Shown: one piece after another, positions 7,320 through 15,461 of the stretch
Layout: each line of letters opens with the position of its first letter
Position numbering within the stretch: position 1 is the stretch's first letter
Assembly: GCA_003209755.1 (NCBI GenBank)
Contig: QCPD01000006.1
Coordinates: 1 to 64,000 of the forward strand
Direction of reading: 5' to 3'
Origin: Prochlorococcus sp. AG-436-C14
GTDB lineage: Bacteria; Cyanobacteriota; Cyanobacteriia; PCC-6307; Cyanobiaceae
Length of the DNA stretch: 64,000 nt
Position numbers and translations under genes: made by a program
The notes under the pieces: generated by a model
Told to the model about the DNA's origin: nothing
The model's input: the letters and a program-made list of their open reading frames with translations, nothing else
Databases searched by the model: none

Positions 7320-10226
7320 ATGCCCACTGACCATACTCTGGTAATTGTTGAAAGCCCCACAAAGGCAAAAACTATTAAAGGTTTTTTGCCTAAGGATTTT
7401 CAAGTTCTTGCTTCAATGGGACATATAAGAGACTTGCCTAACAATGCCTCTGAGATTCCTTCAAAGCACAAAGGAGAGAAGTGGGCAACGATTGGAGTTA
7501 ATACAACTGCTGATTTTGATCCTTTGTACGTGGTACCCAAAGACAAGAAAAAAATTGTCAAGGAGCTAAAACAATCTTTGAAGGGTGCTAGTGAGTTGTT
7601 GCTTGCAACTGATGAAGATAGAGAAGGGGAAAGTATAAGTTGGCATTTAATGAATGTGCTTGACCCGAAGATCCCTGTGAAGAGGATGGTTTTTCATGAG
7701 ATAACAAAAGAAGCTATTTCCAAAGCACTATCAAAAACAAGAGAAATTGATATGGAATTAGTTCATGCCCAAGAGACAAGGAGGATCTTAGACAGATTAG
7801 TTGGATATACTTTATCTCCTCTTTTGTGGAAGAAAGTTTCTTGGGGTTTATCTGCTGGAAGAGTCCAATCAGTTGCAGTAAGATTACTTGTTCTAAGAGA
7901 AAGAGCAAGGAGATCTTTCAAAAGCGGAAGTTATTGGGACTTAAAAGCAAAATTAGAAAAAGAAGGTAGTCAATTTGAAGTGAAAATGATCTCAATTGGT
8001 GGTCAAAGAATTGCTACTGGTAGTGATTTTGATGAATCAACTGGATTATTGAAACCTGGTCGAAATGTCAAATTACTCAAGGAAGAAGAATCTAAGAAAC
8101 TTGCGAAAGAATTAACTACTGATAACTGGAAAGTTATTAATGTCGAGGCAAAACCGTCAATCCGTAAACCAGTACCTCCTTTTACAACTAGCACATTACA
8201 ACAAGAAGCTAATAGAAAACTTCGATTATCAGCTAGGGAGACTATGAGATGTGCTCAGGGTTTGTATGAAAGAGGTTTTATTACATATATGAGAACAGAT
8301 TCTGTTCACTTGTCTGATCAGGCAATTAATGCCTCACGAAATTGTGTTGAATCAAAATATGGGGTTGAATATCTAAGTAAAAAGCCGCGTCAATTCTCCA
8401 ACAAGACTAGAAATGCGCAAGAAGCCCATGAAGCAATTCGTCCTTCTGGAGAGAGCTTTAAAACACCCAAAGAGTCCAACTTGCAAGGAAGAGACCTTTC
8501 TTTATATGAACTTATTTGGAAACGAACGGTTGCTAGTCAAATGGCCGATGCAAAATTGACAATGCTTGGAGTTGAATTACAAGCATCGGATATATCATTT
8601 AGGGCCAGTGGTAAACGAATAGATTTCCCTGGTTTCTTTAGAGCTTATGTTGAAGGGACTGATGATCCTGATAGTGCACTTGAAGGACAAGAAGTTCTTT
8701 TGCCCGAATTAGCTGTAGGAGATTCTCCAACCGCTAAAAATGTAGAGGCGTTAGGACATCAGACTCAGCCTCCTGCTAGATATAGTGAAGCTTCATTAGT
8801 TAAAACACTTGAAAAAGAGGGTATTGGTCGTCCATCAACATATGCAAGCATAATAGGAACAATCGTAGATCGCGGTTATTCAGTTTTAAACAACAATTCT
8901 TTGACTCCAAGCTTTACAGCATTTGCTGTTACAGCACTTCTTGAAGAACATTTTCCTGATCTTGTAGATACTAGTTTTACAGCTCGAATGGAATCTACAC
9001 TTGATGAGATTTCAACAGGGAAAGTAAGTTGGCTTCCATACCTTAAGGGCTTTTATAAAGGTGATACTGGTCTAGAGAATCAAGTTCAACAAAGAGAGGG
9101 AGATATAGACGGAGGGGAATTTAGAGCCGTCTCTTTGGAGGGACTTTCATCTCTTGTCAGGTTGGGTAAATTTGGCACGTATTTGGAATCAAAGCAACTT
9201 GGTGAAAATGGTAAGCCTATAACAGCTACTCTCCCACAGGAAATCACTCCCGCAGATTTAGACGAGGATATTGCAGAGATGATCTTAAAACAAAAAGCTG
9301 AGGGTCCTGAATCACTTGGAGTTGACCCTGATAGTGGACAGAATTTATATCTATTGAATGGTAGATATGGCCATTTTGTTCAAAGGGGTTTAGTAGTCGA
9401 ATTGAAAGATCTCGGGATTCCAAAAGGTAAGAAAAAGTTAGGTAATCTGCGCTTGTTTAAAAGTAGTCAATATGGACTCTATCTAAAGCAGGATTCGTCA
9501 AAGGTTCAGATTTTGTTGCCAGAGAATATAAAAGAGGACGAGATAGATATTGAGAAAGCAATTGAATATCTAGATGATAAATCATTAAAAAAAGCTCCAA
9601 ATCCGAAAAGGACTTCATTACCAAAAAATTTAAAACCAGAGAACTTGACGTTTGAGGAAGCCCTTGGATTAATTCAATTACCACGTCTACTTGGAGAACA
9701 TCCAGAGGGAGGTAAAGTTCAATCGAGCCTGGGTAGGTTTGGTCCTTATGTTGTTTGGAGCAAAAATGATGGTCAGAAAGATTATCGCTCAATTAGGGGC
9801 GAAGATGACGTCCTTCAAGTAAGTCTAGAAAGAGCCCTTGAACTTTTATCTATCCCCAAGAGAGGAAGAGGAGGGAGAACGGCTTTGAAGGAACTTGGTA
9901 TCCCAGAAGGAGAGAAGGAAACTATTCAGTTATTTAATGGCCCTTATGGCTTATATGTTAAACAGGGTAAAGTTAATGCTTCTTTACCAGAGGGTAAAAG
10001 TTCAGAAAATATTTCTATTGAAGAGGCCATTGAATTATTGGCAGCTAAAAAATCAAGTAAGAAGGCAACCTCTAAGAAAAAAAGTTCTACGAAAAAGACT
10101 ACAAACTCAACTAAGAAAGTTTTGGATTCATCGTCAACCAAAAAAAGTAGTGCTCGAAAAGCGCCTTCTACAACAAAAACAGGACGTCTCAGAGCTAGTA
10201 AAGTCAGGGTAATTAAAACAAAATAA
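7320..10226 (+). CDS. topA: DNA topoisomerase I (TopA)
   Basis: TopA relaxes negative supercoils. The TOPRIM domain opens the protein (LVIVESPTKAKTIKGFL) with DEDREGESISWHL near residue 100. The active-site tyrosine lies in GFITYMRTDSVHLS near residue 323. After the core come several Topo_C_Rpt-type repeats marked by GKFGTYLE (about 615), GRYGHFVQ (680), SQYGLYLK (716), GRFGPYVV (804) and GPYGLYVK (874), and no four-Cys zinc finger. The last 60 residues are a Lys/Ser/Thr-rich tail that probably aids DNA binding. Its 968 residues are long compared with E. coli TopA but fit the cyanobacterial form. A strong AAGGAGGGA ribosome-binding site lies 10 bp upstream. It leads the run of five genes ending at 13621. 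Confidence 0.96.
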   Translation: MPTDHTLVIVESPTKAKTIKGFLPKDFQVLASMGHIRDLPNNASEIPSKHKGEKWATIGVNTTADFDPLYVVPKDKKKIVKELKQSLKGASELLLATDEDREGESISWHLMNVLDPKIPVKRMVFHEITKEAISKALSKTREIDMELVHAQETRRILDRLVGYTLSPLLWKKVSWGLSAGRVQSVAVRLLVLRERARRSFKSGSYWDLKAKLEKEGSQFEVKMISIGGQRIATGSDFDESTGLLKPGRNVKLLKEEESKKLAKELTTDNWKVINVEAKPSIRKPVPPFTTSTLQQEANRKLRLSARETMRCAQGLYERGFITYMRTDSVHLSDQAINASRNCVESKYGVEYLSKKPRQFSNKTRNAQEAHEAIRPSGESFKTPKESNLQGRDLSLYELIWKRTVASQMADAKLTMLGVELQASDISFRASGKRIDFPGFFRAYVEGTDDPDSALEGQEVLLPELAVGDSPTAKNVEALGHQTQPPARYSEASLVKTLEKEGIGRPSTYASIIGTIVDRGYSVLNNNSLTPSFTAFAVTALLEEHFPDLVDTSFTARMESTLDEISTGKVSWLPYLKGFYKGDTGLENQVQQREGDIDGGEFRAVSLEGLSSLVRLGKFGTYLESKQLGENGKPITATLPQEITPADLDEDIAEMILKQKAEGPESLGVDPDSGQNLYLLNGRYGHFVQRGLVVELKDLGIPKGKKKLGNLRLFKSSQYGLYLKQDSSKVQILLPENIKEDEIDIEKAIEYLDDKSLKKAPNPKRTSLPKNLKPENLTFEEALGLIQLPRLLGEHPEGGKVQSSLGRFGPYVVWSKNDGQKDYRSIRGEDDVLQVSLERALELLSIPKRGRGGRTALKELGIPEGEKETIQLFNGPYGLYVKQGKVNASLPEGKSSENISIEEAIELLAAKKSSKKATSKKKSSTKKTTNSTKKVLDSSSTKKSSARKAPSTTKTGRLRASKVRVIKTK

Positions 10227-10230
10227 AGTT

Positions 10231-10719
10231 TTGAATATTTCAAGATTAGTTGAGAAAAAATTTATTAGATTATTTCTAGTACTTTTCCTTATTCCACTTC
10301 AATCATGTTCAAATACTCTAATTGGTGAAAAGTTGGGAAATAGCTTTGATACCATTGAAAATCCAAAAATTTCAGGAGATAATAATTCTAAGTTACAAAA
10401 ACCTAATGATAATAAGAAAATCAAACCAAGAATAAAAGATGATAAGAAAGAAAATAAAAATGATTTTGGTAATTTTATTAAAGATAATTCAATATCGAAT
10501 AAAGATAGCCTTACTCAAAAACCAGTCAAAGCAATAAATAAGACAATTTTTAATCCACAGCCATACAGAATCATTTTAAAATTATCAGGTGCAAATCCCT
10601 CTGCACCAGCAGAGACTGTTACTGAGGCTCTAAGAAAAGCTGGGGTTCAGTTTGAGGTGGAGAAGATCGAACGTTTTGATGTGGACAATTTTTCAAAGGA
10701 TACTTTTTTAAAAAGATAA
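10231..10719 (+). CDS. Putative lipoprotein, unknown function
   Basis: I do not recognise a family. The N-terminus MNISRLVEKKFIRLFLVLFL followed by IPLQSCSN is a signal peptide with a lipobox Cys around residue 26. Residues about 40-110 are Asn/Lys/Asp-rich and look disordered. The last 50 residues (RIILKLSGANPSAPAETVTEALRKAGVQ) look like a compact conserved alpha/beta domain, which may be the functional part. The start is a TTG at 10231, only 5 bp after the topA stop, so translational coupling is likely. Lgt, which would lipidate it, is encoded at 31019-31933. Confidence 0.7.
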   Translation: MNISRLVEKKFIRLFLVLFLIPLQSCSNTLIGEKLGNSFDTIENPKISGDNNSKLQKPNDNKKIKPRIKDDKKENKNDFGNFIKDNSISNKDSLTQKPVKAINKTIFNPQPYRIILKLSGANPSAPAETVTEALRKAGVQFEVEKIERFDVDNFSKDTFLKR

Positions 10720-10724
10720 TTATT

Positions 10725-11411
10725 TTGACTTTAGATAATAAAAATTTTTTTAAAAGTAGATCTCTTTACAAAGCTCCTCTTAGTAAGAGACAAGCCTTGA
10801 AAATCGTTGAATCCTCTTATCTGGCTAGTGCAACAGCTTTGATTTGGATAGCTCTATATTATTTACCTATTGGTGGAGCTGTTTTTCGTCTTGCTTTGCC
10901 ATTGCCATTGGCTCTTCTTCAAATTCGGAGAGGTGTTAAAACAGGTATTGAAGGGGTGACAATATGCGTAATGTTATTAACTGCTCTGATGGGTCCGCTA
11001 AGAGGCCCTTTAGTGCTTTTCCCGTATGGATTCCTTTCCTTATGGTTAGGGTATAGTTGGAAAAAGGGATGGAATTGGTGGCTAAGTTGGAGCGTTGGAG
11101 TCTCCATTGGAACGATGGGTTTTCTAGTTAGGGTTTTCGCTTTATCTACGTTGGTTGGTGAGAATTTGTGGGTTATTCTGACTCGTGCTGGAGCAGGATT
11201 GCTTGAAAAAGTGATAAACATTTTCAATCTTTCTTTTACTCCGGATATGAGACAAGTTCAAATAGTTGCTATATGTTTAATTATAACTCAAGAAATTGTT
11301 TACGTTCTTTGTTTACATGCTTTGGCTTATTGGATTTTTCCCAGACTCAAATCATCAATACCTGAGCCACCCGCTGTGTTAGAAAATTTACTTTCTTTAG
11401 AAACTAATTGA
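10725..11411 (+). CDS. DUF2232-family integral membrane protein
   Basis: The protein has about six hydrophobic segments after a 30-residue polar N-terminus, and resembles the DUF2232 (YybS-like) family of bacterial membrane proteins of unclear function. Hydrophobic stretches are visible at roughly residues 38-75, 80-105, 115-145 and 180-210. The start is TTG at 10725, 6 bp after the lipoprotein stop. The next gene starts 7 bp after its stop, so it is embedded in the topA-lipoprotein-DUF2232-cobT run. No catalytic motif is visible, and the family assignment rests on overall pattern. Confidence 0.65.
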   Translation: MTLDNKNFFKSRSLYKAPLSKRQALKIVESSYLASATALIWIALYYLPIGGAVFRLALPLPLALLQIRRGVKTGIEGVTICVMLLTALMGPLRGPLVLFPYGFLSLWLGYSWKKGWNWWLSWSVGVSIGTMGFLVRVFALSTLVGENLWVILTRAGAGLLEKVINIFNLSFTPDMRQVQIVAICLIITQEIVYVLCLHALAYWIFPRLKSSIPEPPAVLENLLSLETN

Positions 11412-11417
11412 TTAAGA

Positions 11418-12614
11418 ATGAAAGGAGACAACTATGTTTCGTTGCCATCAGGAGTATTAGCTTTTGGGGAAGGGCTTCAAGAGCAAAATATAGACGCAAG
11501 AGTTCAAAGATGGCAAGAAAATATAACGAATATGGCTTTCTTTTTAATTCTTGCTGGATCTCTAACTGCAGAGATTGAGGGGATTTCTGCAGCTGGTTCA
11601 ACAGCTGTTTCTAGACGTTATACAGCTGTGGCAGATGCTGAACTTTTATTGAGAGGACCTATGCTTCCGAGAAGATGGCCTTTGCCTCCTTTACCTGCAG
11701 GGGTCTCTCCCGCATTAATTAGTTATGTTGCCTCAAAGTTTTTAAAAATTAAACCAACCATTATATCGGCAGGACTATTACAACCTCCCCCATTTAGTCA
11801 TGTTTCTCTAGAGTCACCCGATTTGGGCCCCGCTAGATGCTTGAGTTCAGGCAATGCAATGGAAAAAACTAGAGTTAAAGTTTTACTCGATGGTGGTTTT
11901 AAGATGGGTAAGAAAGTAAAAAAATCTCTTTTGATCACAGAGTGTGTCCCAGGAGGTACATCTACAGCTTTTGCAGTTCTTTCTGGATTAGGAATAAATG
12001 TTCATGGTCTAATAAGCGGAAGTCATAGAAATCCACCTGCAGAATTAAAAACAAAATTAGTTAAGCAAGGACTTATGTCAGCAAACTTAAAGAAAAGCCC
12101 TTCTTCTGTTGAGCTTATGGCTGCTGTTGGGGATCCATTTCAGCCAATTGCAGTTGGTCTTTTAATGGGAGCCAGAGAATCTGGTCAAGAAGTTTTATTA
12201 GGAGGAGGTTGTCAAATGTTGGCAGTATTGGCTTTGGCATTAAATGAAATTGAACCTGTTTCACGCTCTGGTTTTGTTGAAAAAATCATAATAGGAACCA
12301 CATCATGGTTAGTTGATGAATCACTTTCTTCTTCAGAAAATAAGAATTCTTTTATTCATTTAATGAATCATGTCGCTAAGCATTTTAAAGTAAATATTTT
12401 AGGTCTAGCTAGTGGTTTTAGATTTAATTACAGTAATCAAAAGGTTCTTCGAGATTATGAGATTGGTTACGTCAAAGAGGGTGTTGGGGCTGGAGCATTA
12501 TCTTTACTCGCTCAAATAAAGGGATTGACTCAGCAAGAAATGATAAAAAGGTGTGATATAGCAGTTGCTAATCTAGTTAAGTCAAATAATAAAACTACTT
12601 GTCATGGGATCTAA
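11418..12614 (+). CDS. cobT: CobT-like nicotinate-nucleotide-dependent phosphoribosyltransferase
   Basis: The 398-residue protein resembles the divergent CobT family of cyanobacteria and archaea. These proteins are thought to activate the lower-ligand base of cobamides with nicotinate mononucleotide. Visible hallmarks include the conserved glycine-rich segments ECVPGGTSTAFAVLSGLG (around residue 175) and LLGGGCQMLAVLALAL (around 260), and the SGSHRNPPAELK segment. ATG at 11418 is preceded by a modest ribosome-binding site and sits 7 bp after the DUF2232 gene. CobM for the corrin ring is at 30270-31022. Picocyanobacteria are known to make pseudocobalamin with adenine as lower ligand, so the base used here is probably not dimethylbenzimidazole; that is inference. 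Confidence 0.8.
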   Translation: MKGDNYVSLPSGVLAFGEGLQEQNIDARVQRWQENITNMAFFLILAGSLTAEIEGISAAGSTAVSRRYTAVADAELLLRGPMLPRRWPLPPLPAGVSPALISYVASKFLKIKPTIISAGLLQPPPFSHVSLESPDLGPARCLSSGNAMEKTRVKVLLDGGFKMGKKVKKSLLITECVPGGTSTAFAVLSGLGINVHGLISGSHRNPPAELKTKLVKQGLMSANLKKSPSSVELMAAVGDPFQPIAVGLLMGARESGQEVLLGGGCQMLAVLALALNEIEPVSRSGFVEKIIIGTTSWLVDESLSSSENKNSFIHLMNHVAKHFKVNILGLASGFRFNYSNQKVLRDYEIGYVKEGVGAGALSLLAQIKGLTQQEMIKRCDIAVANLVKSNNKTTCHGI

Positions 12615-12619
12615 ATAAC

Positions 12620-13621
12620 ATGAAAACTGATAAATTTGGAAGGAGAGAGTTCATCAAATATGGATTAATTTCTTCTTTATTTTTATTATCTGGGTGCTCA
12701 ACGTCTCAAAAGAAATTGGCTTTGAGAGGAATTGCCAAAAGTTTCCCAACTGAATTTATTAATAGTTTATCTAAAGGTTGGGAGTTTTTCCCAATACAAG
12801 ATATCGAGTTAAAAAAAATTACCTATAACTCTATTCTTCAAGAAAAAACAGATTTATTAGTCTTAAATGATGGTTGGATTTCTGATTTACCTATTAATGC
12901 ACTTCAAGAAATCAAAGCAGACGATATTCGAAATAACTTCGGCAAGCAGACTAGTTCTTTTCTCGATGGGTTAGGCGAGGATTATAAAAAAAAGCTTTTA
13001 CCTTTAGCTGTTAGTCCTTGGGTGATTCTTTTTAGAAATGAAGATTCTCTGGCTTTAAAAAATAAGAATTCTTGGGAAGTTATTTTTTCGAGTTCACTTG
13101 CAGATCAAATAGTATTTCCTAATAGTCCTTATCTTTTGATTTCAATAGCACAAAAACTAGATCTAATTAATGATTTCTCGAAAATCAAGAGTCAAGCCAA
13201 GTCTTTTGATGATAGGAATGCTTTAAATTGGGTTGTCTCAGGTAGAGCCAATGCAGCAGTTTTACCTTTATCTAGCTGTGTTGATAGTCTTATTGAAGAC
13301 CCTCGTTTGTCGGTCCTTTTGCCAGAGGAGGGAAGCCCACTGAATTGGACAGTACTTGCTTCTCCTTCTTTGCCTCCAGAGTCTTTCCCTACTGATTGGT
13401 TTGATTTGTTATGGGGTTCTTCTTATTTGAGTCGTGTAATAAGTAAAGGTTTTCTACCACCAAAAAATTTATCAGACTTAAGGAGAAAAAATATAAATCT
13501 TCCCAAGAAGTATCGATCAATCTTTCTTCCAGAAGAAAGTGTTTGGAATAAATGTTGGTCATTACCAATACTAAGTTCTGAGAAAAAAAAAGATTTGGCT
13601 TTAAATTGGAATAATTCATAA
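12620..13621 (+). CDS. Solute-binding-protein-like lipoprotein with Tat-like signal
   Basis: The N-terminus MKTDKFGRREFIKYGLISS followed by LFLLSGCST combines a twin-arginine-like motif (GRREFIK) with a lipobox Cys near residue 29. The rest has the pattern of a periplasmic type II binding protein related to polyamine or iron binders (PotD-like), including LPLAVSPWVILFRNED and a C-terminal WDLLWGSSYLSRV-like helix (WFDLLWGSSYLSRV). No ABC permease or ATPase is beside it. The frame is open from 12599, but starting there would overlap cobT. ATG at 12620 begins the signal peptide and is preferred. Ligand unknown. It could pair with the orphan permease at 55385-56965, which is speculation. Confidence 0.65.
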   Translation: MKTDKFGRREFIKYGLISSLFLLSGCSTSQKKLALRGIAKSFPTEFINSLSKGWEFFPIQDIELKKITYNSILQEKTDLLVLNDGWISDLPINALQEIKADDIRNNFGKQTSSFLDGLGEDYKKKLLPLAVSPWVILFRNEDSLALKNKNSWEVIFSSSLADQIVFPNSPYLLISIAQKLDLINDFSKIKSQAKSFDDRNALNWVVSGRANAAVLPLSSCVDSLIEDPRLSVLLPEEGSPLNWTVLASPSLPPESFPTDWFDLLWGSSYLSRVISKGFLPPKNLSDLRRKNINLPKKYRSIFLPEESVWNKCWSLPILSSEKKKDLALNWNNS

Positions 13622-13705
13622 TCAAACTAAATTTGCTATTCAAAAAACTTTTCAGAGACATTTCTAAACACCATAACTAGCATTCTAAAAGTTGTAGGTT
13701 CAATA

Positions 13706-14362
13706 ATGTTTACTGGTTTAATTCAGTCTATTGGCACGATAAAGAAAAATAATTTTGGTGTAGTTGTTGATGGATGTAGGCCTTTTTCTCCTCTAAAACT
13801 TGGAGATAGTATTTCTGTGGATGGAGTTTGTCTAACAGTATCGGAATTAATGAATGATTCTTTTACCGCTAATATAAGTGAAGAAACTCTTAAGAGAACA
13901 AATCTTGCAGAAAAGGCCCAGAAAAATGGTTATGTAAATCTTGAGCCAGCATTACGTCTTTCTGACAGATTAGGGGGACATATTGTGAGTGGACATATCG
14001 ACGGGTTGGGTAAAGTTGTTTCAATCGAGAATTTGAAAAATTCTTGGAATTTGAGAGTCTCTTGGGATGATTTGAATTTCTGCAGATATATGTGTGATAA
14101 GGCGAGTATTAGTCTAAATGGAATAAGTCTAACTATTGCAGAGATATATGCGAACGGGTGTGAATTTTCAGTAGCAGTAATACCTCACACTTGGTCAAAT
14201 ACATGCTTGAAGTTTTTAAAAATAGGCGAAAATGTTAATTTGGAAGTTGACTTGATGGCAAAATACGCAGAAAAACTTCTAAAATTAAATAATAATGAGT
14301 CTATTTCCAAGCAAAATCCTTTAATTAGCTCTCAGTGGCTTAGTGAGCAAGGTTGGAATTAG
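13706..14362 (+). CDS. ribE: Riboflavin synthase alpha chain
   Basis: The enzyme dismutates two 6,7-dimethyl-8-ribityllumazines to riboflavin. The protein begins MFTGLIQSIGTI, the family-typical N-terminus whose Phe2 contributes to the active site. It has two lumazine-binding repeats, GDSISVDGVCLTVSEL in the first half and KASISLNGISLTIAEI in the second. The segment GGHIVSGHIDG lies at the start of the second barrel. At 218 residues it is normal. It is separated by 84 bp from the preceding gene, so it probably has its own promoter. It is convergent with cyAbrB. Confidence 0.95.
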   Translation: MFTGLIQSIGTIKKNNFGVVVDGCRPFSPLKLGDSISVDGVCLTVSELMNDSFTANISEETLKRTNLAEKAQKNGYVNLEPALRLSDRLGGHIVSGHIDGLGKVVSIENLKNSWNLRVSWDDLNFCRYMCDKASISLNGISLTIAEIYANGCEFSVAVIPHTWSNTCLKFLKIGENVNLEVDLMAKYAEKLLKLNNNESISKQNPLISSQWLSEQGWN

Positions 14363-14403
14363 TAGCTTTTATTTGATTTACACAATTTGACTTGAAGGAG
14401 TTC

Positions 14404-14760
14404 TTATTTCTTGAGTGGTAACAAACTTATTGCTCCAGACTCTTTTCGAACATCAATACGAAATTCCTGTCCAGGTTCAAGACCTAATTTTTTTGTATAG
14501 GCATGTCCAATAAGAAGATTGCCATTGCCATGAACTTTTGTCCGAAATTCCGCTTGTCTTCCTCTTGAAGATCTATTTCCTGCTCTTCCAGGGCCATTTG
14601 AGCGAAGTTTATAACCTTTAGCTTCAACTAAAGCACGGTAAAAACTTTTACGTAAAACTCTTCCACTTGGCCCAACGTAGCCACATCCTTTAGCTATTTC
14701 GTCTTCTGGACGGTTGCTCAAAGATCTTGCTTTATCGAGGAGTTCTTTTCCAACAAGCAT
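14404..14760 (-). CDS. AbrB-like transcriptional regulator (cyAbrB family)
   Basis: This 118-residue protein matches cyanobacterial cyAbrB regulators: an N-terminal conserved region (LLDKARSLSNRPEDEIAKGCGY) and a C-terminal AbrB-like swapped-hairpin DNA-binding domain (FRTKVHGNGNLLIGHAYTKK then LGLEPGQEFRI). In other cyanobacteria cyAbrB proteins influence nitrogen, carbon and stress genes. This is family knowledge; targets here are unknown. It lies between the ribE 3' end and ctaE with its own 95 bp upstream gap. The start ATG at 14758-14760 is the only plausible one. Confidence 0.88.
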   Translation of the reverse strand: MLVGKELLDKARSLSNRPEDEIAKGCGYVGPSGRVLRKSFYRALVEAKGYKLRSNGPGRAGNRSSRGRQAEFRTKVHGNGNLLIGHAYTKKLGLEPGQEFRIDVRKESGAISLLPLKK

Positions 14761-14855
14761 TTCAGACTGTTTTAATTAATTGAATTCTGACCAATAAGTG
14801 GAATTGTGGCAACAAATTAATTGAAAGTTTCTTGCTTAGTATCAATATTTGCAGC

Positions 14856-15461
14856 TTAAAGCAGGTAAAGGATGATGAATAAAACTACCCAAATACCATC
14901 TACAAAGTGCCAATAGAGCTCTACTGCCTCAAATGGGAACTTGTTTTCATTATTCACTCGACCATATGGGACACGTGTTTGCCACCAAATAATCATTATC
15001 ATTATTGATCCAAGTGTTACGTGAAGCCCATGAAAGCCAGTTAATGCATAAAAAGTACTTGCAAAAAGGTTGTCAGTTAATCCAAAAGGCAAAGTAAAGT
15101 ATTCAAACATTTGACTGATTAAAAATGCCACTCCCAATGCACCTGTTATAAGAAGCCATCTTTGGCATTCTTTTGATTCATTCTTCTCTAGGAATTTCCC
15201 AGCCCGATGAAAAGTAAAGCTGCTAACTAGTAGCAAAACTGTATTTAACGTTGGTAAAGGTAGTTCTAGTTCGTAAATAGCATCAGGACCAATGGGATTT
15301 ACTGCTTTGAAAGTTAGATATGCCGCAAAAAAGCCTGCAAAGGTCATTCCATCTGCAATTAAAAAAGCTATTAAGCCAAACAAACGAAAATCTTCATGTT
15401 CTTCAGTTGAGAAATCTTTCTTGCTTTCTGAGGATTGCTCTTTAGGAACTATCGATGTCAT
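14856..15461 (-). CDS. ctaE: Cytochrome c oxidase subunit III CtaE
   Basis: This is the third core subunit of the aa3-type terminal oxidase, a membrane protein of 201 residues with five or more hydrophobic helices. Conserved features include DGMTFAGFFAAYLTF near residue 34, GFHGLHVTLGS and the C-terminal ELYWHFVDGIWVVLF. Its ATG overlaps the stop of ctaD by 4 bp (ATGA at 15458-15461), so the two are translationally coupled. It is the last gene of the ctaCDE operon. Confidence 0.95.
   Translation of the reverse strand: MTSIVPKEQSSESKKDFSTEEHEDFRLFGLIAFLIADGMTFAGFFAAYLTFKAVNPIGPDAIYELELPLPTLNTVLLLVSSFTFHRAGKFLEKNESKECQRWLLITGALGVAFLISQMFEYFTLPFGLTDNLFASTFYALTGFHGLHVTLGSIMIMIIWWQTRVPYGRVNNENKFPFEAVELYWHFVDGIWVVLFIILYLL

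Noticed and set aside
9457-9792. 111-codon minus-strand frame antisense to topA
   Set aside because: It lies fully in topA coding sequence with Topo_C_Rpt repeats and has no recognisable protein features.
9895-10212. 105-codon plus-strand frame overlapping the topA tail
   Set aside because: It is an alternate frame of the Lys-rich TopA tail, explaining its strange Lys/Arg/Leu composition.
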